This document shows, piece by piece, positions 1 through 6,096 of a stretch of 6,096 nt of DNA. Numbering within the stretch: position 1 is the stretch's first letter; each line of letters begins with the position of its first letter. Source of the stretch: Dehalococcoidales bacterium (GTDB lineage: Bacteria > Chloroflexota > Dehalococcoidia > E44-bin15); the NCBI GenBank assembly GCA_012974295.1, contig JAAXQM010000122.1, positions 1 through 6,096 of the forward strand. The letters run 5' to 3'. Under the pieces are notes generated by a model. That model was not told the DNA's origin, searched no databases, and was given only the letters and a program-made list of their open reading frames with translations. The position numbers and the translations under genes are program-made.

Positions 1-716
1 TCGTGGTCAAGGAGCTCGAGTCTTTGGGTATTGAGGTGATATACAGCCTTGATGATGTCAAAGGTCTAGTTGCCATTAGCGCGCATGGTGCCCCTTCCCA
101 AGTCTACGATGAGCTTCAGCATAAGGGATTGAAATATATCGATACTACCTGTTCAACTGTGAGGAAAGCCCAACAGAGGGCATCACAGCTTGCTAGTGAA
201 GGTTACTTTGTTGTCGTATACGGTGATCCCGATCACACCGAGGTGAAAGGGCTACTTGATCATGCAGGGGCGAATTCCAAGGCTGGATTTTCTGTCTCCA
301 CTATCTTTGGGCGAAGGGTACCAAAACGCCTGGCTATCCTCTCTCAGACAACAAGATTACCACATGAGGTTCAAGCCTTCGTAGGCGAGATGTTAACGCA
401 TCTAGAGGAAGTCCAGGACATAAAGATTGCGGTAACCCTTTGCCCACACGTAGCGAAAAGGGCACGTGAGGCGGTTCTACTAGCCTCGAGCACTGACCTC
501 GTGGTAGTGGTTGGTGATCCCCAAAGCTCAAACAGCAATCGCCTTGTGGAGAGCTGCAACCATTTTGGACATGCAAGATTGATCTCGTCCGCTCATATGA
601 TCGATAGCGATTGGCAAGAACTCAAGCTCGCTAAAACGGTGGGTGTAACCTCTGGTACTTCAAGTCCAGATTGGCTTATAGATGAAGTGGTAGATGCAAT
701 TGAAAGGCTCGTATAG
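1..716 (+). CDS. ispH: 4-hydroxy-3-methylbut-2-enyl diphosphate reductase (IspH/LytB), 5' end cut by window
   Basis: IspH is a cytosolic [4Fe-4S] enzyme that reductively removes the hydroxyl of HMBPP to give IPP and DMAPP, the last step of the MEP pathway. The frame is already open at base 3; the GTG there is an internal valine codon, and no start is visible. Numbering from that codon, 237 residues are present. Recognisable motifs are SAHG (His28, matching E. coli His74), DTTC (Cys50, cluster ligand, E. coli Cys96), HTEVKG (His78 and Glu80, matching His124 and the proton-relay Glu126), SQTT (Thr117), LCPH (Cys147, cluster ligand), SSNSNRL (175-181, diphosphate binding) and GVTSGTSSP (214-222). 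The constant offset of 46 to E. coli numbering in the first half implies about 46 missing residues, including the first cluster cysteine and His41. Oddity: the residues after Cys147 differ from the usual A-T-x-x-R-Q pattern. The gene ends with TAG at 714-716 and converges on the large minus-strand gene. Identification is firm from several family motifs. Confidence 0.95.
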   Translation, partial: VVKELESLGIEVIYSLDDVKGLVAISAHGAPSQVYDELQHKGLKYIDTTCSTVRKAQQRASQLASEGYFVVVYGDPDHTEVKGLLDHAGANSKAGFSVSTIFGRRVPKRLAILSQTTRLPHEVQAFVGEMLTHLEEVQDIKIAVTLCPHVAKRAREAVLLASSTDLVVVVGDPQSSNSNRLVESCNHFGHARLISSAHMIDSDWQELKLAKTVGVTSGTSSPDWLIDEVVDAIERLV

Positions 717-801
717 CTATCACAATCATAGCTCCGGCTACCGGGATGTTGAAAAATCAATATAAGGAGATTGCTGAAAAAGAGGTGCAGGATACTTCCT
801 A

Positions 802-817
802 CTGGGGGTCTGGGGGT
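802..817. repeat. Tandem 8-bp duplication in the intergenic element
   Basis: CTGGGGGT occurs twice back to back (802-809 and 810-817). The second copy supplies the left arm of the hairpin at 810-827, and the first copy could pair with the same C-run in an alternative fold. Such G-run duplications can arise by replication slippage, so copy number may vary between strains. Confidence 0.7.
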
Positions 818-831
818 GTCCCCCCAGCTTT
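810..831 (+). terminator. G/C hairpin downstream of ispH, weak terminator candidate
   Basis: CTGGGGG (810-816) pairs perfectly with CCCCCAG (821-827) around the loop TGTC, and CTTT follows. The stem is strong, but the T tract has only three bases. The hairpin lies about 95 bp after the ispH stop. It is a plausible but substandard intrinsic terminator for rightward transcription. Confidence 0.35.
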
Positions 832-853
832 AAAAGTCCCCCAAGATTGGGGG
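832..853 (-). terminator. G/C hairpin downstream of the large minus-strand gene, terminator candidate
   Basis: CCCCCAA (838-844) and TTGGGGG (847-853) form an inverted repeat with a very tight loop, so the innermost pair would be open in RNA. Read on the minus strand, the stem is followed by AC and then TTTT (835 to 832). It lies about 40 bp beyond the stop of the activase/dehydratase gene, the right place for its terminator. With the neighbouring hairpin it would separate the two convergent genes. The T tract is short, so strength is uncertain. Confidence 0.4.
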
Positions 854-893
854 GTTAGGGGGTTGATTGAAACTATTTCAGCAGTCTCTCTTT

Positions 894-3800
894 CTAGGGT
901 ACGAGAGCGCTGCAGAACTTAAGAATTTCGGCGAAATTATTAATCCGTTCCAGGTTATTAGTCTCCAGGGTGCCATCATAAGTGAGGTTAATCCACGGCT
1001 TCTCGTACATTTCACTGAACCTCTCTGACATGGCCGCTACAGCTCCTCCTGGCATACAACCATGAGGCATGACCGAGATTACTCCGGCAAACTTGGGGTT
1101 CTCCATCCAGTCAATCCCGCTGCCTATACTAAGCACCGACTCGCCGCCACACTTTGGTGAGAGGTATTCGCAAGAAAAAGCCAGTAGCTCCTTGGGTGTA
1201 AGCTCACGCGAATCAAGAAGGCCATTGAAATTAATGGCTACCGAGTGCTCATCGTGATCTTGTAGCAGTTTTTTAATATAACCGGTAGACACCTTTTTAA
1301 ATTTTCTCTCTCTGATACCATCCTCAATATTTCGGTGCGTCATGTACTTGAGCCATTCCCCGACCGGCGAAACGACGACTTCAAGCCCTGCCTTCTCACA
1401 TTCCTTTACCAGATCGCAGTTACTGAATCTATTGGATCGCAGGTATATTTCGCCGTTGATTCCCACGAGCGGTCTTTGGGGCTTGTCCGCATCGACTAGA
1501 GAGCGATATTCAGCGGTGGCATCCCGTAAGACATCACCGAAATCCTGCCTGTGACGAACGCGGTGAGCAATCCTGGAGGTGTATTCGCTGAAGAGTTCCT
1601 CCGCAGCCCCCGCTGACTTTTCATAGGGCCGGGTGTGCCACAGGAGCCTCTGCAGATAATCCATGGCCACAATACCTTTCCAGGCCAGACGCTCGAAAGC
1701 GGTGCCAAGGCCCAGGTCACGGTAGGCGTTGTTTGATACGGTGGTTCGCAGTGTAAAATCGAAACCCAATTCCCTCAGTATCCTCACCTGCTCTACAGCG
1801 TATTTCCCAAAGCGGCAGGGCCCGAAGGCGCCCGCCATGAACCCCTCAATGGCATTCAGGTCAATATCACCATGACCGTTCTCATGCAGAAACTTCATGA
1901 AGTCGCCCAGGGTTGCGCGGTAGGGCAGGCATTCTGTACCCAGGGTTACCTTAGTACTGTATAGAAGGGATTCTTCTGTTGACTCAGGAAGCAAAGTGGC
2001 CCTAACCCCGAAGGCCTGCATGGCAGCCGCTAATACCTCAGCATGTGGGGTCATATAGGGGATAAGAAGGGTCTTCCCTGAATTGACTGTGGTAGGTGCT
2101 GACCTGTACGCCTTCTCATCCCATCCGGGGATTTCTTTGCCGCTTCGTGCGAATCCGCTAATAGTATCGACGAAAGCTTCGAGGCGGGTAACTAGTCCTG
2201 CCTCGGCTGCATGCTCGTCGATCTCCAACTGACCCAGGGGCTTGCCACCCATAATATCCTCAACAGTCTTGATAATAAAGGAGTTCGGGCCGCAACCGAA
2301 GTTTGTCAGTAATAGCCCATATAGCGAAGGCTCCAAGGCAGTAATCTCGGCGCCAGCAATGTGCTTTCCTTCATAGTACCAGTAGGGGCGGTCCGAGTAT
2401 TTCTTTATATTTACTGAGGCGAGCGGCAGGAAGTCGAGCGGTATGGGCACAACGCCGAGTTGGGCAAGCTTTTCTGCGATCCCCAGGTTCGCCCCCGAAT
2501 CCTGAGACATATACGATCTGGCGAAAATTACGACACCCAGCTGTTTGTTCTCGTGGATTTGATTTATTATCCTTTTCCCAATTTCTACCTGTGCTGTTTC
2601 TAACTCCCGCTGCGCCGCAATTCCGGCAATGGCTGCCTTTCTACCCTGTTTTTTAGTGAACCCCATCTTTACAGCGACTGCGGAAAAGTTACTTATAACA
2701 TCAGCATCGCCCATGCTGAAGTCAATTATTGGCGTAAGCATCTGTTTTTCCAGTCCCAGTACCTGGCGAATGATAAATGGAGATGCCTGAACGAGTGGGC
2801 AGGAGTATTTCTGGTTCTCATCCCCGTCTTTGGTTCCCATCCGGATAGCGCAGGGATATAGAATATAGTCTACATCGCGCAGGCTTGCTGCATGACCGTG
2901 TAACAGTTTTACAGGGAAACAACTATCCGTATAACCCAGTTCACAGGACTGCTCCGTGATTTGCTTGTTGGTCTTGCTGGAGAAGAAAACCCTGGCATTA
3001 AGGGCATTGAGGAAGCCGATAATTAGTGGCGCATATTCATAGACGATAAGCGCTCGGGGGACTCCTACCGAAGGTCCTGTACCTACACCTTCCTGGTAGT
3101 CTTTAAATAACAACCTCTCCCGTTCATCGAAAGGGGTTTCCACCTTTTCCTGTTTAATAGTGCTGTCGAAAAGATCACACCTGCTGCCATAGAAAGTGGG
3201 TGCCTCACCGGGTATTTCCAAGCGACTTATGGTGCAGTTATTATCACAGATCTTGCAAATGAAGGTGGAAAGTGTATGATCACTTTCAATGACTTCCTGG
3301 AATCCCTTGAATTTCGAGGCATTATCGCCCATTTCCTCCTTTGCCAACAGTGCCGCCCCTATTGCGCCGCTGACCTCCTTGTGTTCCGGCACGATAATGG
3401 TCTTTCCCTGTAGCGCCTGTTTGAAGGCGGAGACAATGGCATCGTTATAAAATACTGCCCCTGTTAATATTACCTTGTCACCCAGTTTTCTTGAGCCTAC
3501 GACCTTAGAAAGGTAATTGCCAGCAATCGAGTTGGCAAGACTGGCTGTGATAATCTCGTGGGGTACACCTTCCTGTTGAGCTGAAGAAACAGCCTGTCCC
3601 ATGAAGGCGGCACATCTTGATCCCAGATCGATGGTATGCGGTGCCTGGAACGCCAGAGCGGCAAAGTCACCGTTTTTTACTGAAATACCGAGTTGTTCTG
3701 CCAGTTCATCGATAAAGCTTCCCGTGCCTGCAGCACATGCCTTGTTCATCTGGTAGTCAACTACAACACCGTTTCTCTTGATCACCAGTTTCGAGTCCTG

Positions 3801-5033
3801 ACCTCCAACCTCAATGATGTCCGCTTCAGGGTCTGTATCTTCAGCGGCCCTTGTTTGCGCCGTGATCTCATTCTTTATTAGGTCAGCGCCGATAAAGCTA
3901 CCTACCAGATATCTCCCCGATCCGGTAACGCCTACCCCGGCTATCATTGCATTCTCTCCCACATCACGGTGCAGATTTCTAAAGACCTCTATGATGGCAT
4001 CGATTGGCCTACCTGCGGTCATAAGGTAATTCTTTGCCATAACCCTTGTGCCGGACTGGTCGGTGATGACCGCCTTCGTGCTGGTGGAGCCAACGTCGAC
4101 TCCGAGGTAGCCGGTAAAGGGCTCATCTATTTTCGGAGCTACCCAGCTATTCTGCTGAGTGACTTTCTCTAGTCCCTGGGTTTCAAAGTAGCGTTGTTTT
4201 GTGTCTGCTTCGGGCAGCACAATCACTTTAGAACTTTTCCCTGATGTCCTTGCAAGTAAAGCTGAACCGAAAGCCTCGATATAGAAGCAATTTTGCGGGA
4301 CGATTATATTTACCTGATGCCCATTCCTAACTGATAGCCCTTCATTCAGGGCTTCCACCATGGCGCTATTAGCAGCAACGCCACCGACAAAATAGATCGG
4401 CTCCTCAAGAACGCCTCTGGTAAGGGAGACAACGCCCCGTGCGATGCTGTCACACAGGCCGCAGAGCATTGTCCCGATCGGGACTCCCTTCTGCTGAAGA
4501 TGGATAAGGTCGGTCTTGGCAAAAACACTGCATCTGGCGGCGATCCTTGGCGGGCTCTCATCAGATCGCTGTGCCAGGCGGGCGAAATCCTCCATGCCGA
4601 TGCCTAGTCTGTACGCCTGTTGGTCGAGGAACCTTCCGGTACCTGCAGCACAAAGAGGGTTTGACGCCACCTTCCACGGCTTTGTCAATCCATCATCCAG
4701 AGAGATGACAAGCGAGGTCTGACCGCCGATTTGAATGATGGTTTTAGCATCTGAGTAGGAATGAAGAAGACCCGAAGCGATGGAAAGCGAGCTACTGTAT
4801 TCAACCCAGTCTAGCTCTTTCGGTATTACGGACCTGCCCGAGCCGGATACACCAGCTGCCACAATCTCTTCGAGATTGTAGTTCTTAGACAGGCGCGTAA
4901 TCAGTAAAGCCAATGCGGCCTGCGGGTTGGTGGTTACCTTCTCTATATCAAGCGCGACTATGTCGCAATTATCATCAATGAGCGCCAGTTTTACATTGAC
5001 TGAACCTATGTCTATACCGATGAAGTATTTCAT
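894..5033 (-). CDS. Giant fused acyl-CoA dehydratase activase / HgdB-like Fe-S protein (two ASKHA modules, DUF2229, HGD-D)
   Basis: Relatives of the activator and component D of 2-hydroxyacyl-CoA dehydratases, benzoyl-CoA reductase and double-cubane cluster proteins; ATP hydrolysis in the ASKHA part drives low-potential electrons to the HgdB-like part. From the ATG at 5033 the product has 1379 residues and is probably cytosolic (no signal peptide or membrane segment seen). Order: ASKHA module 1 (about 3-263; GIDIGS, cluster cysteines Cys128 in CAAGTGRF and Cys168 in RCSVF); ASKHA module 2 (about 309-565; GVDVGSTSTK, VGGQDSK, Cys433 in CAAGTGSF, Cys474 in RCAAF); cysteine knuckle Cys593/596/600 plus Cys619; DUF2229/HgdB-like unit (about 655-957; Cys705, Cys728, Cys914 in NFGCGPNS); second HgdB-like unit (about 986-1372; Cys1035, Cys1073 in GPCRFG, Cys1326 in HGCMPGG). 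The length of about 1400 residues and this order fit the known large fused activase family; I see no frameshift. Module 1 lacks Asp and Lys of the GGQDSK motif. No separate dehydratase subunits are in the window, so the substrate is unknown. A TTG start at 5048 would add five residues but has no ribosome site. Confidence 0.9.
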   Translation of the reverse strand: MKYFIGIDIGSVNVKLALIDDNCDIVALDIEKVTTNPQAALALLITRLSKNYNLEEIVAAGVSGSGRSVIPKELDWVEYSSSLSIASGLLHSYSDAKTIIQIGGQTSLVISLDDGLTKPWKVASNPLCAAGTGRFLDQQAYRLGIGMEDFARLAQRSDESPPRIAARCSVFAKTDLIHLQQKGVPIGTMLCGLCDSIARGVVSLTRGVLEEPIYFVGGVAANSAMVEALNEGLSVRNGHQVNIIVPQNCFYIEAFGSALLARTSGKSSKVIVLPEADTKQRYFETQGLEKVTQQNSWVAPKIDEPFTGYLGVDVGSTSTKAVITDQSGTRVMAKNYLMTAGRPIDAIIEVFRNLHRDVGENAMIAGVGVTGSGRYLVGSFIGADLIKNEITAQTRAAEDTDPEADIIEVGGQDSKLVIKRNGVVVDYQMNKACAAGTGSFIDELAEQLGISVKNGDFAALAFQAPHTIDLGSRCAAFMGQAVSSAQQEGVPHEIITASLANSIAGNYLSKVVGSRKLGDKVILTGAVFYNDAIVSAFKQALQGKTIIVPEHKEVSGAIGAALLAKEEMGDNASKFKGFQEVIESDHTLSTFICKICDNNCTISRLEIPGEAPTFYGSRCDLFDSTIKQEKVETPFDERERLLFKDYQEGVGTGPSVGVPRALIVYEYAPLIIGFLNALNARVFFSSKTNKQITEQSCELGYTDSCFPVKLLHGHAASLRDVDYILYPCAIRMGTKDGDENQKYSCPLVQASPFIIRQVLGLEKQMLTPIIDFSMGDADVISNFSAVAVKMGFTKKQGRKAAIAGIAAQRELETAQVEIGKRIINQIHENKQLGVVIFARSYMSQDSGANLGIAEKLAQLGVVPIPLDFLPLASVNIKKYSDRPYWYYEGKHIAGAEITALEPSLYGLLLTNFGCGPNSFIIKTVEDIMGGKPLGQLEIDEHAAEAGLVTRLEAFVDTISGFARSGKEIPGWDEKAYRSAPTTVNSGKTLLIPYMTPHAEVLAAAMQAFGVRATLLPESTEESLLYSTKVTLGTECLPYRATLGDFMKFLHENGHGDIDLNAIEGFMAGAFGPCRFGKYAVEQVRILRELGFDFTLRTTVSNNAYRDLGLGTAFERLAWKGIVAMDYLQRLLWHTRPYEKSAGAAEELFSEYTSRIAHRVRHRQDFGDVLRDATAEYRSLVDADKPQRPLVGINGEIYLRSNRFSNCDLVKECEKAGLEVVVSPVGEWLKYMTHRNIEDGIRERKFKKVSTGYIKKLLQDHDEHSVAINFNGLLDSRELTPKELLAFSCEYLSPKCGGESVLSIGSGIDWMENPKFAGVISVMPHGCMPGGAVAAMSERFSEMYEKPWINLTYDGTLETNNLERINNFAEILKFCSALVP

Positions 5034-5037
5034 TTTA

Positions 5038-5041
5038 TCCT
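5038..5041 (-). promoter_or_regulatory. Ribosome binding site deciding the start of the large minus-strand gene
   Basis: On the minus strand AGGA lies four bases before the ATG at 5033-5031. The spacing is short but usable. The upstream in-frame TTG at 5048 is preceded only by AT-rich sequence, and the ATG puts the family-typical MKYFIGIDIGS at the N-terminus, so the ATG is preferred. Confidence 0.55.
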
Positions 5042-5131
5042 GATTCAATTATAAAATGTTATCATATTGGGGCATGGTTATACAAGCTACAAATACCTGT
5101 GGTGTGGTATGCTTTCAAGCTGTTTTATTAC

Positions 5132-5137
5132 TATAAT
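5132..5137 (+). promoter_or_regulatory. Possible -10 box (TATAAT) upstream of the acyl-CoA dehydrogenase gene
   Basis: A perfect TATAAT hexamer sits in the AT-rich divergent region, with a predicted start of transcription near 5144, inside the palindrome at 5142-5164. At spacings of 16-18 bp the upstream hexamers match the -35 consensus at no more than two of six positions, so the promoter is weak or needs an activator if real. A second AT-rich candidate, TAAAAT at 5187-5192, also lacks a good -35. No convincing minus-strand promoter was found. Confidence 0.3.
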
Positions 5138-5141
5138 CATG

Positions 5142-5164
5142 ACATGTTGTCCATAACAACATGT
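5142..5164. promoter_or_regulatory. Perfect palindrome, candidate operator in the divergent promoter region
   Basis: ACATGTTGT (5142-5150) and ACAACATGT (5156-5164) are exact inverted 9-bp arms around CCATA. There is no T tract, and the site is 64 bp before the start of the acyl-CoA dehydrogenase gene and about 110 bp before that of the divergent gene, so an operator for a dimeric regulator (for example TetR-like, common in acyl-CoA metabolism) fits better than a terminator. It directly follows the TATAAT at 5132, where a bound repressor would block initiation. No regulator gene is in the window, and the regulator family is a guess. Confidence 0.5.
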
Positions 5165-5214
5165 GCATTTTTTCACAAGGATGTGTTAAAATGGGGTAGC
5201 TCAAGATATGCCTG

Positions 5215-5220
5215 AAAGGT
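5215..5220 (+). promoter_or_regulatory. Ribosome binding site supporting the TTG start at 5228
   Basis: AAAGGT lies seven bases before TTG. An in-frame TGA at 5213-5215 and the absence of ATG or GTG between it and 5228 make this TTG the only usual upstream start; the next in-frame ATG is codon 26, which would remove the first conserved helix. Confidence 0.65.
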
Positions 5221-5227
5221 AATAATA

Positions 5228-6096
5228 TTGGATTTTCTATTCACAGCTGAGGAAGAGGCCTTTCGTAGAGAGGTACAGGACTTCCTAAAAGAAGAGCTTC
5301 CTATGTCGCAAGAGCGGACCGTGCTCCATGGCGGGGAGACAGATGAGGATTGGGAGTTCACTAAGCAGTTTTCCAGGAAATTGGGTGAAAAGGGCTGGAT
5401 AGCTATCTGGTGGCCCCGGGAATATGGCGGCCTGGAAGGCTCGGATATGCAGTATCTCATCTTCAATGAGGAGTCGGCCTACCATAGGGCGCCACGCCTG
5501 GATGGTGGGGGGACGGGGATCGTTGGGCCTACTATCCTCTCCCACGGCACTGAGGAGCAGAAGAAGCGTTTTCTCCCACCCATAGCACGGGGTGAGGTGA
5601 TGTGGATCCAGTGTTTCTCCGAGCCCGATTTTGGTTCAGACTCAGCTGGAATTAAGACCACTGCTGTAGAAGATGGAGACTGTTTTATTATCAACGGGCA
5701 GAAGACCTGGATAAGCTTTGGCCTCCACGGCGACTTCTGCTATATGACGACGAGGACTGATCCGGAGGCGCCCAAGCACCGCGGGATCAGCTACTTTCTG
5801 GTCGACATGAAGACCCCTGGGATTACCGTTAGTCCTATTACGAACATGGTTGGAGCCAACGGCTTCTGCGAGGTATACTTCGATAATGTTCGTGTTCCCA
5901 AAGAGAATATACTGGGTGGGAAGAACCAGGGGTGGATGATAATGATGACCACTCTCAGCTTCGAGCGCGGCACACTGGCATTCCTAGCCGGATCGATGCG
6001 GCGGCTACTGGATGACCTTGTAATCTTTGCCAATGAAGCGAGCTACAATGGTCAGCCCCTAGCCAAGGACCCCATCGTACGACAAAAACTGGCCGA
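5228..6096 (+). CDS. Acyl-CoA dehydrogenase family flavoprotein, 3' end cut by window
   Basis: FAD enzymes of this family oxidise the alpha-beta bond of an acyl-CoA to the trans-2-enoyl-CoA and pass electrons to ETF. From the TTG at 5228, 289 codons are present with no stop; typical members have about 380-410 residues, so roughly 100 C-terminal residues, with the usual catalytic glutamate position of MCAD-type enzymes, are off the right edge. Visible parts: the N-terminal helical domain opening MDFLFTAEEEAFRREV; GWIAIWWPREYGGLEG (56-71); TEEQKKRFLPPIARGE (108-123); the flavin-contact signature CFSEPDFGSD (129-138); INGQKTWIS (155-163); the beta-domain segment RGISYFLVDM (185-194) and FDNVRVPKENILG (218-230), which leads into the C-terminal helical domain (GWMIMMTTLSFERG). 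Phe135 stands where Ala or Gly is usual in the signature. The gene is divergent from the fused activase gene, 194 bp away, suggesting possible co-regulation. Substrate chain length cannot be told from this part. Confidence 0.92.
   Translation, partial: MDFLFTAEEEAFRREVQDFLKEELPMSQERTVLHGGETDEDWEFTKQFSRKLGEKGWIAIWWPREYGGLEGSDMQYLIFNEESAYHRAPRLDGGGTGIVGPTILSHGTEEQKKRFLPPIARGEVMWIQCFSEPDFGSDSAGIKTTAVEDGDCFIINGQKTWISFGLHGDFCYMTTRTDPEAPKHRGISYFLVDMKTPGITVSPITNMVGANGFCEVYFDNVRVPKENILGGKNQGWMIMMTTLSFERGTLAFLAGSMRRLLDDLVIFANEASYNGQPLAKDPIVRQKLA

Larger units (their letters stand above)
767..888. repeat. MITE-like intergenic element with imperfect 13-bp inverted ends
   Basis: The left end GAGATTGCTGAAA (767-779) and the right end TTTCAGCAGTCTC (876-888) are reverse complements with one mismatch. 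The roughly 122-bp body has no credible reading frame and consists largely of G and C runs that form two hairpins. A compact noncoding unit with matching ends, placed between convergent genes and ending five bases before the stop codon of the minus-strand gene, resembles a miniature inverted-repeat element or a dispersed intergenic repeat. No target-site duplication is visible beyond the ends, and only one copy is in the window, so mobility is inference. It could instead be just an elaborate transcription terminator. Confidence 0.6.

Noticed and set aside
334..576. Minus-strand 80-residue open frame opposite ispH
   Set aside because: It lies fully within conserved IspH coding sequence and has a low-complexity, motif-free translation.
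761..896. Target-site duplication flanking the intergenic element
   Set aside because: Extending beyond the inverted ends gives no matching direct repeat longer than a trivial TA, so insertion cannot be proved from this copy.
1496..1720. Minus-strand 74-residue open frame inside the large gene
   Set aside because: It overlaps the HgdB-like part in another frame and shows no family motif; it is a shadow of the real coding frame.
3693..4172. Plus-strand open frames of 62-71 residues opposite ASKHA module 2
   Set aside because: They mirror conserved codons of the module on the other strand, overlap each other, and have no recognisable product.
5031..5048. TTG at 5048 as start of the large minus-strand gene
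   Set aside because: It adds only MNQDK, has no Shine-Dalgarno sequence in front, and the ATG at 5033 has AGGA upstream and the family-typical N-terminus.
5093..5110. ATACC/GGTAT inverted repeat as a second operator
   Set aside because: The arms are only five bases with an eight-base loop, which is expected by chance in sequence of this length.
5208..5219. Four-codon leader ORF (ATG CCT GAA AGG, then TAA) before the acyl-CoA dehydrogenase gene
   Set aside because: It is too short, has no ribosome site of its own, and shows no regulatory codon run; its sequence is better explained as the ribosome site of the TTG start.
5173..6033. Several minus-strand open frames opposite the acyl-CoA dehydrogenase gene
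   Set aside because: The plus strand is open from 5228 to the end and encodes clear family motifs, so the antisense frames are by-products of codon composition.

Overview
The window looks like a piece of an anaerobic bacterial chromosome, probably from an uncultured lineage. It holds three protein genes, two of them cut by the window edges. The central gene encodes an oxygen-sensitive type of Fe-S protein (a 2-hydroxyacyl-CoA dehydratase/activase fusion), which points to a strict anaerobe. The IspH style, the acyl-CoA dehydrogenase and the G-run-rich intergenic repeat would fit Chloroflexota (Dehalococcoidia-like), but that placement is an impression from sequence style and was not tested.

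Layout. Positions 1-716 (+) hold the 3' part of ispH, the last enzyme of the MEP isoprenoid pathway; about 46 N-terminal residues lie off the left edge. Positions 717-893 separate this gene from a convergent neighbour and contain a compact repeat-like element: imperfect 13-bp inverted ends around two G/C-run hairpins, possibly also acting as a bidirectional terminator. Positions 894-5033 (-) hold one very large gene (1379 codons) encoding two ASKHA ATPase (activase) modules, a four-cysteine knuckle and two tandem HgdB/DUF2229-like units. Positions 5034-5227 are a 194-bp divergent promoter region with a perfect 9-bp-arm palindrome. From 5228 (+) an acyl-CoA dehydrogenase gene starts with TTG and runs off the right edge.

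How the genes relate. ispH is housekeeping and converges on the large gene, so it is unlikely to share its function. The large activase/dehydratase-like protein and the acyl-CoA dehydrogenase are divergently transcribed from one short region and both belong to families that act on CoA thioesters, so a shared role in anaerobic acyl-CoA metabolism and shared regulation are reasonable but unproven. The candidate for new biology is the fused protein: it carries the ATP-driven electron donor and the acceptor units on one chain, its first ATPase module lacks typical motif residues that the second keeps, and its substrate cannot be read from sequence.
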